From positions 62,001-126,000 of the forward strand of contig CALUJQ010000003.1 in assembly GCA_944320995.1 (NCBI GenBank): DNA of 64,000 nt. Direction: 5' to 3'. The notes under the pieces are model-generated. The model was given only the letters and a program-made list of their open reading frames with translations. It was not told where the DNA came from and did no database searches. This stretch comes from an uncultured Barnesiella sp. (GTDB lineage: Bacteria > Bacteroidota > Bacteroidia > Bacteroidales > Barnesiellaceae). Shown piece by piece: positions 8,472-18,643 of this stretch; position 1 is the stretch's first letter; each line of letters starts with the position of its first letter. Made by a program: the position numbers and the translations under genes.

Positions 8472-9932
8472 ATGAAAGCTAAAACAATAATAGGTATGGC
8501 AATTCTCGCTTTGGTCGGTACGACCGGGTGTGAGAAAGGCATCGAACTTGACAAAGGAGAAACCCCTCTTATGGTGAATTTCTCGTCCGATTCGGTACAA
8601 TGTGACCAGCGTTCCGATGCACAAGAGGCTTTGCAAATTACATGGACCAGTGGAACCAATCAAGGTACGGGAGCTGCAATATCGTATCTCTTTGAGATGG
8701 ATTTGAAAGGAAATGATTTCCAAGGAGGTATCAAATACAATATCGGGAAGACCGATTCGAGAGTAATATCTTTTACCCATAAGGCTCTTACCGATACGTT
8801 GATGCATTATTTCCCTGCTATTCCGCTCGAACAGTTCAGCGAGTTTGAGGTGCGGGTAACGGCCACGGTTTCGGCATCTTCGGTACCTACGCAGGTTTCA
8901 CCTGTGAAAGTGATCAATATCGCTCCGTATAAATGGCGGGTGTTGAACCTTTATATTATAGGCGACGCAACTCCCAACGGTTGGGACAATCAGTTGGCGA
9001 CACCTATGATCCGAGATTATGACAATATTGCATATTTTACATGGCAAGGTATGCTCAAGAAGGGAGAAATCAAGTTCAACGCCCAACTGGGTGACTGGTA
9101 TCCCTGCTATGTGCGTGATGCAGACGATCCTACGAAGATGCACTATCGGGAGAAAGAAGAAGACTATCCCGATAACAAGTGGGAAATCGATGTTGCCGGT
9201 AATTATGAGATCAAGGTAGATCTCGATTTACTCACGGTCAGCTTTACCAATCTTGATGGAACCGTCCCCTTCTCGACGCTCTATCTGGTGGGCGAGGCTG
9301 CTCCTGCGGCCATTAAACTCGACCAATCGAGTGAAGACCCCTTTATCTTTACTTATAATGGACCTTTGGCAGCCGGCAATATGCTCATTTCGAGTACGAC
9401 TGCGACCAGCGGGTGCGCCGGTTATCAGCCGGCCGATAATAATGGTCTTGGGACAACCAATGTGCTGGAAATTAACGATATAGGATCTGCCTCTAATCAA
9501 TGGAATATTCCGTCGGCCAATAAGTATAGTGTTGAACTCGATTTGAGAAACAATCAGTTGAAAATAGGAAGCTATGTTGGGTATGAGCATATTTGGATCA
9601 TGGGGTCGGCCGCTCCGGGCGGTTGGTCGTGGGACAACATCACCGAGATGCAGCGCAGCTCTTCCAACCCCAATGTCTTTACCTATGAAGGACCTTTGAA
9701 GGCCGAAAGCGCCACGACCCCCGGGGAACTCAAATTCCCGCTCGAAATCGACCATAGTTTTGGCGGTGACTTCATATTGGCTCCGCAAGCCAACTGTCCC
9801 ATGTCGGAGAATGGTACTTATGTCATAGGCAACACGCCCGATAATAAATGGATTGTACCCGAATCTGAAGCCGGGAATTACCGCATTACTATCGATGTGG
9901 AAAACGAAACCATCTCATTTGTAAAATTATAA
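8472..9932 (+). CDS. SusE-like outer-membrane glycan-binding lipoprotein
   Basis: 486 residues. Lipoprotein signal (LALVGTTGC, Cys about 20). An N-terminal Ig-like SusE domain (about 25-150) precedes three binding modules opening with LNLYIIGDATPNGW (about 158), STLYLVGEAAPA (about 272) and HIWIMGSAAPGGW (about 374). The same opening strand occurs in the first gene of the locus, so the two are related in their modules. In the starch system SusE holds glucan at the cell surface and tunes the size of what is imported; here the ligand is probably alpha-1,6-glucan. It sits in the standard position after susD. Confidence 0.85.
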   Translation: MKAKTIIGMAILALVGTTGCEKGIELDKGETPLMVNFSSDSVQCDQRSDAQEALQITWTSGTNQGTGAAISYLFEMDLKGNDFQGGIKYNIGKTDSRVISFTHKALTDTLMHYFPAIPLEQFSEFEVRVTATVSASSVPTQVSPVKVINIAPYKWRVLNLYIIGDATPNGWDNQLATPMIRDYDNIAYFTWQGMLKKGEIKFNAQLGDWYPCYVRDADDPTKMHYREKEEDYPDNKWEIDVAGNYEIKVDLDLLTVSFTNLDGTVPFSTLYLVGEAAPAAIKLDQSSEDPFIFTYNGPLAAGNMLISSTTATSGCAGYQPADNNGLGTTNVLEINDIGSASNQWNIPSANKYSVELDLRNNQLKIGSYVGYEHIWIMGSAAPGGWSWDNITEMQRSSSNPNVFTYEGPLKAESATTPGELKFPLEIDHSFGGDFILAPQANCPMSENGTYVIGNTPDNKWIVPESEAGNYRITIDVENETISFVKL

Positions 9933-9945
9933 AGATTAAAGAAAT

Positions 9946-11721
9946 ATGATGAAGAAAATCATTTTGGCCTATCTGTCTGTAGGGGTACTTATGTCGATTT
10001 CGGCCTGTAACCGATTTGATGTGGAGAACGACCCCATTACTTATGGAGATGGCTATATGGAGGTGCAACTCAATACCGACAAGGCCTGCTATGCACCGGG
10101 CGAGGCTGTGAATTTTACTCTTAATAAACTTATCACGGATGCCCCTAACGTAATGGTGCGCTACCGCCATTTGGGAGAAACCATCGAAGAGACACCGCTG
10201 GGAAGTTGCGAATGGACGTGGACCCCTCCCGTTACCGATTATCAAGGCTATTTGGTCGATTTATACAGTAAAGACACCAATGGAAATGAAAAGGTTTATG
10301 GCAGTATTGCTGTCGATGTGTCGTCTTCGCCCGAGCGTTTCCCGCGCAATGGCTTCCTTTCGGCCTACGGTAATATGACCACGCAAGACATTGCTGATGT
10401 CATGGCCAACCTCAACCGTCACCATATCAATTATGTGCAATTTCAAGATTGGCATTATAAGCATCATAAACCGTTGGCCGGAACTGCGTCGGCTCCGATG
10501 GAGGTATGGACCGATATAATCAACCGCGACTGCTATAAAAAGACAGTCGAAGGCTATATCGAAAAATCACACCAATATGGAATGAAGTCGCTTTTTTATA
10601 ATTTGGCCTACGGAGCTCTCATCGATGCCGAAGAAGACGGGGTGCAAGAAGAGTGGTATATATTCAAGGACGCTAATCATGTGTTGAAAGACTGTCATGA
10701 ACTGGGATCACCGTTCAAAAGCAGTATCTATTTGGTTAATTCGGGCAACGAGTCGTGGATCGACTATATTGCCAAACAAAACAGCGATGTATATGCCGTC
10801 TTTGATTTCGATGGTTATCAGATAGACCAGTTGGGCGGTCGAGGCGATACCTACGATTACTACGGTTCTCGTGTCTATCTCGACCAAACATTTAAACATT
10901 TTATCGAGCGTATGAAAGAAGCGCATCCCGACAAATCATTGGTGATGAATGCCGTAGGACAATATGGACAAGAAAATCAAATTTCGAAAGCTCCGGTCGA
11001 TTTCCTGTATACCGAGGTTTGGGATCATAATGACGATAAAGGTTTTACTATTTTCTCGGACATTATTACCAACAACGACAAATGGTCCAACGGGAAAGAG
11101 ACGGTCTTGGCTGCTTATATGAATTACGAGCATGGTCGCAAAGGACGCAGCTATTTCAATACGCCCGGAATCTTGATGGGTACCGCTGCGGCTTTCGCTT
11201 GGGGTGGTTCTATTTTGCAATTGGGTGAACATTTGCTTTGTAATGAATATTTCCCCAATAATAACCTTTCTATGCGGGGAGAATTGAAAATAGCATTGAT
11301 CCATTATTACGATTTCCTTACGGCCTATCAAAATCTATTAAGAGAAGATGGTGAATGGTTTGGTGTAGATGTGACAACGACCGCAGGCAACGTGGCATTT
11401 AACCAATGGGCTCCTGTAAGAGGCCAAATCGCTACGGTGGGAAAACGTTTTGCTACTTGTGATGTGATACATTTGCTGAGCTATCGCAACGCTACTCACC
11501 TCGATTGGTGTGATACCAATGCCAATCAGGGAGAACCCGATTTGTTGGAAAATATCAATGTAAGTTTCTCTGTAAAACAGACGCCTAAATCGGTATGGGT
11601 AGCTTCGCCCGACGTAAAAGACGGCGTAGCCATACCTCTCGAATATGAGTATGCCGGCGGAAAGGTAACCACTACACTCCCGGCTATCAAATACTGGGAT
11701 ATGGTCGTGGTTGAATATTAA
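9946..11721 (+). CDS. GH66 endo-dextranase (surface lipoprotein)
   Basis: 591 residues with a lipoprotein signal (SISAC). The region after an N-terminal Ig-like domain is a GH66 (beta/alpha)8 barrel: NRHHINYVQFQDWHYKHHKP, then FDGYQIDQLGGRGD with the likely nucleophile Asp294, then LYTEVWD with the likely acid/base Glu357. GH66 enzymes cut internal alpha-1,6 bonds of dextran, or in some members make cyclic isomaltooligosaccharides. The length and the lack of an inserted CBM35 module favour the plain dextranase. This gene is the strongest evidence that the locus targets dextran. A second ATG directly follows the first (9949); either is possible. Confidence 0.9.
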   Translation: MMKKIILAYLSVGVLMSISACNRFDVENDPITYGDGYMEVQLNTDKACYAPGEAVNFTLNKLITDAPNVMVRYRHLGETIEETPLGSCEWTWTPPVTDYQGYLVDLYSKDTNGNEKVYGSIAVDVSSSPERFPRNGFLSAYGNMTTQDIADVMANLNRHHINYVQFQDWHYKHHKPLAGTASAPMEVWTDIINRDCYKKTVEGYIEKSHQYGMKSLFYNLAYGALIDAEEDGVQEEWYIFKDANHVLKDCHELGSPFKSSIYLVNSGNESWIDYIAKQNSDVYAVFDFDGYQIDQLGGRGDTYDYYGSRVYLDQTFKHFIERMKEAHPDKSLVMNAVGQYGQENQISKAPVDFLYTEVWDHNDDKGFTIFSDIITNNDKWSNGKETVLAAYMNYEHGRKGRSYFNTPGILMGTAAAFAWGGSILQLGEHLLCNEYFPNNNLSMRGELKIALIHYYDFLTAYQNLLREDGEWFGVDVTTTAGNVAFNQWAPVRGQIATVGKRFATCDVIHLLSYRNATHLDWCDTNANQGEPDLLENINVSFSVKQTPKSVWVASPDVKDGVAIPLEYEYAGGKVTTTLPAIKYWDMVVVEY

Positions 11722-11808
11722 AATACAGGGCAGGAGGGGGAGAAACTCTCTCCCTCTGGCTCTTGAATAGAGAGAAAGAGATTATTTATTTTGAAATATA
11801 GATTTTTT

Positions 11809-14800
11809 ATGAGGTACAAATTTTTATCCGTATTGGCGTTGTGTGCCAGCTTTTGCGCACAAGCTCAGGAAGAATACCTGTGTGGCGACAGAATAGCCGT
11901 ATTCTATCCTGCTGAATTCGATGCCTCGCAGACATTGGCCTCGTTTGCCGTACAGAAAGAGTTGACCCAGCAGGGTGAACTACCTGCCGATTGGGAAATA
12001 CGCCCCGAATTCAAAACCGATGAAGAGGGCAAAACCTTGGTCGAGATACCTTACAGTGACGATATAGACCTCTATGGCACAGGTCTCGTAAACGGGGATT
12101 TGCGTCGTAACGGTTATGATATTCCCCTGTGGAACAACGACAACTACGGCTATTATAAAGATGGTCTTTACCAATCGCACCCTTGGATTATGGGTGTACG
12201 CCCCGATGGGAAAACTTTCGGTATCATTGCCGATAACAGTTGGCGGTCGAGAATTAACCTGTCCAACCCGATGAAGATAACCAGCGAAGGCCCTGCCTTC
12301 CGGGTAATTGTGATCGAGCGCGATTCTCCTGCCGAGATGATGCAGGCATTGGGCGAACTGACGGGTACCATCAACCTGCCTCCTCTGTGGGCTATCGGTT
12401 ACCATCAGTCGCGTTATAATCCCTCGTACAAACCTTCCGATGTGTTGTGGATTACCAGCGAGATGCGCCGTCGCCACCACCCGTGCGACGTTTTCTGGTT
12501 CGACATCGATTACATGGATGGGAAACGTATCTTTACCTATGACGGCTCGGACTATTTCTCGGCCGACGGGGTTATCAATCCCATAGCGATGAACGACTCG
12601 CTCCATAGCCGGAATTTCAAGGCTGGTTACATTACCGACCCGGGTGTGAAAATCGACGAGAGTTACATCGTTTATCAACAAGGTCAGGAGGGTGACCACT
12701 GGGTGAAAACCGAAGACCAAGTGACCGATTATGAAGGCGAGGTTTGGCCGGGCATGTGTAAATTCCCTGATTTCACCCGTCCCGAGACCCGCGAATGGTG
12801 GGCCGGCCTCTATGGCGAGTTTTACAAGGAAAACAACATGGACGGTGCATGGAACGACATGAACGAGCCGGGTGTTTTCAATACACCCGAGTGGACCATG
12901 CTTACTACCAATTGGCACCGTGGTGGTGGTGATTTGGCAGCCGGGCCTCACATGCGTTATCACAACCTGTACGGATCGCTCATGACCAAAGCTTCTTACG
13001 AGGGACTTACGAAGAGTCGCCCCGATAAGCGTCCTTTCCTCCTCTCGCGAGCCAATCACTTGGGGGCTCAACGTTATTGCGCTACATGGACAGGCGATAA
13101 CCTCGATACATGGAAGCACCTGAAAGTGACAGTGCCCGTTCTGCTTAACCTCGGTCTTTCGGGACAACCTTTCGGCGGACCCGACGTCGGTGGCTACGGG
13201 CGTAAAGGTAATGCCGACTTGATGGGGCATTGGTTTGCCATGGCTCCTTACTATCCTTTCTCGCGCAACCACACGTCGGAGCATGCTCAAGAACCTTGGG
13301 CCTTCGGTAGCAAGATCGAGAAAGTGGCCCGCAATGCCGTGAATCGTCGTTACCACCTGTTGCCCTATTTCTATACGTTGTTCCGCGAATCGGCTCAAAC
13401 GGGTATGCCCGTCATGCGTCCTGTATTCTTTGCCGATTTCACCGACGAAAACCTGCGTGAAGAACAGCAAGCCTTCTTGTTGGGCAACGACCTGCTTGTA
13501 ATTCCGCGTTGGGCCGTCAATCCCGTAATACCCCAAGGCGACTGGGACGAACTGAAACTCGAAGCCGAAGATGATGGCTACCAAGCCATCGTAGCCCTTC
13601 GTCCGGGTGCCATTTTACCCTATCTGGGTCACGACATACAAAGTACGGCCGAATATACGTGCGACTCGATTACGCTCTTTGTTAACCCGCTCGACAACGG
13701 TCAGGCCGAGGGTAATCTCTATGACGACGAAGGCGAAGGCTTCGACTACCGTAATGGCGGTTATGCCCTGTTGCAATTCACTTGTACGGAATACAATGCC
13801 GATTCTCTGTCGGTCAGCATTACGCAAAGCGAAGGTAACTTCGAGCGTCCGGCTCGCTATTTCCGTGTGGCAATCGTCGGCGGTGAAGAGACTCAATATT
13901 CCGACTGGACGAGCAGCAATACGATTTTGGTACCGAAAGTCGATGATGTGACCGAATCGCTCGATTTGAGCAAAGTGGGTGCCTATTTCATTGCCGGAAC
14001 CTTTACCAACTGGTTCAATGGTGACGAAGACATGCGGCTGATGCTCAAAGATCCCGCCGAAGACGGTACTTTGACGAGCGACCGCCTTTACTTCGAAGCC
14101 GGTACCTACGAAATGAAGTTCGCCAATACCGATAATTGGAGCAATACCGATTGGGGTGCAGCCGAGGGGAATAACAGCCTCACGGGCACGGCCATCAAGG
14201 GTCCCGACTCGAATTGCAAAAACATTAAGTTTACCATAGAAACGAGTGGAAACTACTATATTACCTTCAATCCCCAAACGCTGCAATATGCTGTTGTACG
14301 CACCTATGATTCATTGCAGAAAGATATGTATGTAGGCGGAACCTATAACAACTGGACTATGGGTGGTGGATATATGGAGTTGGTGGCCGATAACCAATGG
14401 GAGGTAACCGAAGTGTATATGCCGGCCGGAGATTGGGAATTGAAATTTGCCAATACCAATGATTGGAGCGATAAAGATTGGGGCGGTGTAGAAGGATTGA
14501 ACGGTACGGCCGTCGAAACTACCGGTGGTAAACCCAACCTCAAATTTAGCATCACCGATCCCGGTCTATACACCATTCTTTTCAACGATAAGACCTTGAT
14601 TTATAGCCTACGTAAGGAAGAAGTTTCGAGTGTACAAAATCCTGTTGCAGAACAAAATTATATCTATCCGAACCCGACTAAGGATTTGGTAAATGTACAT
14701 TTGGCCGCAGACGAGGGTACAATAGAAATTTTTTCCATAACCGGACAGTGCGTGATGCAACAAAAACTGACGGGGAAAGTATCGACTTTGAATATTGCAC

Positions 14801-14877
14801 AATTGACCAAAGGGACCTATCTCGTGAAAATTTTCGAGCAAGGGGAAACGACAGTCTGTAAGTTGTTGAAAGACTAA
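11809..14877 (+). CDS. GH31 alpha-glucosidase with two binding modules and a type IX sorting domain
   Basis: 1022 residues. Signal peptide MRYKFLSVLALCASFCAQA. The GH31 catalytic region carries FDIDYMDG, the nucleophile motif WNDMNEP (Asp350) and the acid/base motif TGDN (Asp430). GH31 enzymes release glucose from the non-reducing end of alpha-glucans or isomalto-oligosaccharides. After the barrel come two related modules opening AYFIAGTFTNW (about 725) and DMYVGGTYNNW (about 840). A type-A sorting domain follows (IYPNPT about 952, TKGTYLVKI near the end). Typical GH31 proteins are about 800 residues and lack this tail. The ATG at 11809 was preferred to an in-frame TTG at 11791. Confidence 0.92.
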   Translation: MRYKFLSVLALCASFCAQAQEEYLCGDRIAVFYPAEFDASQTLASFAVQKELTQQGELPADWEIRPEFKTDEEGKTLVEIPYSDDIDLYGTGLVNGDLRRNGYDIPLWNNDNYGYYKDGLYQSHPWIMGVRPDGKTFGIIADNSWRSRINLSNPMKITSEGPAFRVIVIERDSPAEMMQALGELTGTINLPPLWAIGYHQSRYNPSYKPSDVLWITSEMRRRHHPCDVFWFDIDYMDGKRIFTYDGSDYFSADGVINPIAMNDSLHSRNFKAGYITDPGVKIDESYIVYQQGQEGDHWVKTEDQVTDYEGEVWPGMCKFPDFTRPETREWWAGLYGEFYKENNMDGAWNDMNEPGVFNTPEWTMLTTNWHRGGGDLAAGPHMRYHNLYGSLMTKASYEGLTKSRPDKRPFLLSRANHLGAQRYCATWTGDNLDTWKHLKVTVPVLLNLGLSGQPFGGPDVGGYGRKGNADLMGHWFAMAPYYPFSRNHTSEHAQEPWAFGSKIEKVARNAVNRRYHLLPYFYTLFRESAQTGMPVMRPVFFADFTDENLREEQQAFLLGNDLLVIPRWAVNPVIPQGDWDELKLEAEDDGYQAIVALRPGAILPYLGHDIQSTAEYTCDSITLFVNPLDNGQAEGNLYDDEGEGFDYRNGGYALLQFTCTEYNADSLSVSITQSEGNFERPARYFRVAIVGGEETQYSDWTSSNTILVPKVDDVTESLDLSKVGAYFIAGTFTNWFNGDEDMRLMLKDPAEDGTLTSDRLYFEAGTYEMKFANTDNWSNTDWGAAEGNNSLTGTAIKGPDSNCKNIKFTIETSGNYYITFNPQTLQYAVVRTYDSLQKDMYVGGTYNNWTMGGGYMELVADNQWEVTEVYMPAGDWELKFANTNDWSDKDWGGVEGLNGTAVETTGGKPNLKFSITDPGLYTILFNDKTLIYSLRKEEVSSVQNPVAEQNYIYPNPTKDLVNVHLAADEGTIEIFSITGQCVMQQKLTGKVSTLNIAQLTKGTYLVKIFEQGETTVCKLLKD

Positions 14878-14892
14878 TAAAAATACCAATAA

Positions 14893-17055
<2,163 letters not shown>

Positions 17056-17077
17056 GACAAGCTCCGTTTGACGGGAC

Positions 17078-17180
17078 GAGCGACCGTTTTTTGTCTGAAT
17101 TCTTTTCCTGAGGTAGCGATGTACCGATTGCGGTACATTCTCCCCGAGAGAGGATAAGAACAGGCAAAAAACGGTCGCTC
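17078..17180. repeat. Long imperfect hairpin downstream of the dextran operon
   Basis: A perfect 16-bp inverted repeat (17078-17093 / 17165-17180, arm GAGCGACCGTTTTTTG). It extends inward through 17094-17097 / 17161-17164 and 17100-17109 / 17151-17160 with one bulge and one mismatch, and is capped by a 7-bp hairpin ATGTACC / GGTACAT (17119-17125 / 17132-17138). About 30 bp of stem is supported. It could be a bidirectional transcription terminator, a structured RNA, or a small inverted-repeat mobile remnant. Confidence 0.7.
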
Positions 17181-17219
17181 TGTGTTGTGGCAGAGGGGTA
17201 ATAGGACCGCTCTGTTTTT
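17172..17219 (+). terminator. Probable terminator of the dextran operon
   Basis: CGGTC / GACCG (17172-17176 / 17205-17209) encloses a second stem CTCTG / CAGAG (17178-17182 / 17191-17195), and CTCTGTTTTTC follows. The 5' arm is the same sequence that pairs upstream in the longer hairpin, so the two structures exclude each other. Confidence 0.5.
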
Positions 17220-17315
17220 CGGGGGAAAAAGATATTTTTACTTGGACGAGCGGGCGTATATGTAATTTTTATTTTATTTTTTAATTCTTTCCCTCTATTA
17301 TACAGAGTTTATGTC

Positions 17316-17323
17316 TAACTTTG
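17316..17323 (+). promoter_or_regulatory. Candidate -7 box of the first RND operon
   Basis: TAACTTTG matches TAnnTTTG and lies about 155 nt before the adaptor gene. The -33 element is poor. A start near 17330 would produce a leader of about 150 nt that contains a short reading frame. Confidence 0.5.
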
Positions 17324-17347
17324 TAGTGTTTAAAATATAGGAGAAAA

Positions 17348-17380
17348 ATGCCTGTACATAGGGGCTTTGAGAAGATTTAA
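17348..17380 (+). CDS. Possible leader peptide upstream of the RND operon
   Basis: A 10-codon frame, MPVHRGFEKI then TAA, preceded by AGGAGAAAA immediately before the ATG, a better purine-rich ribosome site than most genes here have. It lies inside the predicted leader transcript, 100 nt before the adaptor start. Leader peptides control several Bacteroides drug-resistance genes by translation attenuation; a similar role here is only an inference. Confidence 0.3.
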   Translation: MPVHRGFEKI

Positions 17381-17479
17381 TAAAAAAGGGAAGCTGCTTT
17401 TGATGAATACTGTTTAACATATTTAAATATAAAATTTCGATTTAGAAGTATCAACGTTGAAAATAATATTTTGAAGCTT

Positions 17480-18610
17480 ATGAATGTGACTAAGAATTTT
17501 ATTCAATCTATCGCCGGAGCGATGCTTTGCCTATTATTATTTTCCTGTGGAGGGAAAAATGGCCAGAATGGAGGCGGTGTACGAGAGTATGCAGTAATGA
17601 CGTTAGCTCCCGATTCGATGGAGTGGTATAGCAATTATCCTGCGGCTATCAAGGGAAAACAGGATATAGAAATACGTCCCAATGTGAGCGGTTTCATCAC
17701 GGAGCTGCGGGTGGACGAAGGTTCGACCGTACGTAAAGGTCAGGTGTTGTTTGTGATCGATACGGTCCCTTATAAAGCTGCGTTGAAGGTGGCCCAGACA
17801 AATGTCGAGGTGGCTAAGGCCAATGCCGAAACGGCTCGTCTTACGGCCGAGAATAAACGCGAATTGCAACGTCGCGACATTATTAGCGAATATGACTTGC
17901 AAATGGCCGAGAATTCTTACGCTTCGGCCAAAGCACAATTGGCACAAGCCGAGGCCCAGTTGGTCAATGCCCGTAACAACGATTCTTATACCCGGGTTAC
18001 CAGTCCGTTGAACGGGGTGGTAGGTGAGATACCCTTCCGGGTAGGCAGTTTGGTTTCGCCCTCTTCGACAACTCCGCTCACAACGGTTTCGGACAACTCG
18101 GAGATGTATGTTTATTTCTCGATGACCGAACGGCAGATTCTCGAAATGGCGGCCCAATACGGCGCCGATAATTTCCTGTCGAAGTTGCCCGAGGTATCGC
18201 TCAAACTCTCCGACGGCAGCATTTATCCGTTGAAGGGCCGTATCGAGACTGTGAGCGGCATTATCGACCCGCAAACCGGTTCGTCCAATATGCGTGCAAC
18301 TTTTGAGAATCCCAATAAACTGTTGCGCAGCGGAGGTACGGGTGTGATTATGATTCCGATGAAGAACAATCAAGCTATTTTGGTTCCGCAAAAAGCCACT
18401 TATGAAATTCAAGACAAGAAATTCGTATATGTGTTGAATGCCGATTCTACGGTAACTTCGACCGAGATCATCGTGTCTCCCATCAATAACGGGAAGGATT
18501 ATATGGTACTTTCGGGTGTGAAGGCCGGTGACCGTATTGTCACCGAAGGTGTAAACACGTTGAAAGACGGCATGACTATTCAAGTTGCCGGTTCGCAAAA
18601 CAATCAATAA
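17480..18610 (+). CDS. RND efflux periplasmic adaptor lipoprotein (HlyD/AcrA family)
   Basis: 376 residues. Lipoprotein signal with LLFSC. Lipoyl-type half-motifs IEIRPNVSGFITELRVDEGSTVRKGQVLFVID (in two parts) and RVTSPLNGVVGEIPFRVGSLV flank an alpha-helical hairpin rich in Ala/Glu (about 95-165); beta-barrel and membrane-proximal domains follow. It bridges the inner-membrane pump and outer-membrane channel encoded next. The ATG at 17480 was chosen over an in-frame TTG at 17471. Export substrate is unknown; family members handle drugs, bile acids and detergents. Confidence 0.92.
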   Translation: MNVTKNFIQSIAGAMLCLLLFSCGGKNGQNGGGVREYAVMTLAPDSMEWYSNYPAAIKGKQDIEIRPNVSGFITELRVDEGSTVRKGQVLFVIDTVPYKAALKVAQTNVEVAKANAETARLTAENKRELQRRDIISEYDLQMAENSYASAKAQLAQAEAQLVNARNNDSYTRVTSPLNGVVGEIPFRVGSLVSPSSTTPLTTVSDNSEMYVYFSMTERQILEMAAQYGADNFLSKLPEVSLKLSDGSIYPLKGRIETVSGIIDPQTGSSNMRATFENPNKLLRSGGTGVIMIPMKNNQAILVPQKATYEIQDKKFVYVLNADSTVTSTEIIVSPINNGKDYMVLSGVKAGDRIVTEGVNTLKDGMTIQVAGSQNNQ

Positions 18611-18643
18611 AGAGGAACTTCAAATAAATAAAGAAGAACGTTT

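Noticed and set aside
17078..17180. Insertion sequence with terminal inverted repeats
   Set aside because: Only about 100 nt, no transposase frame and no visible target duplication; kept as a structured element instead.
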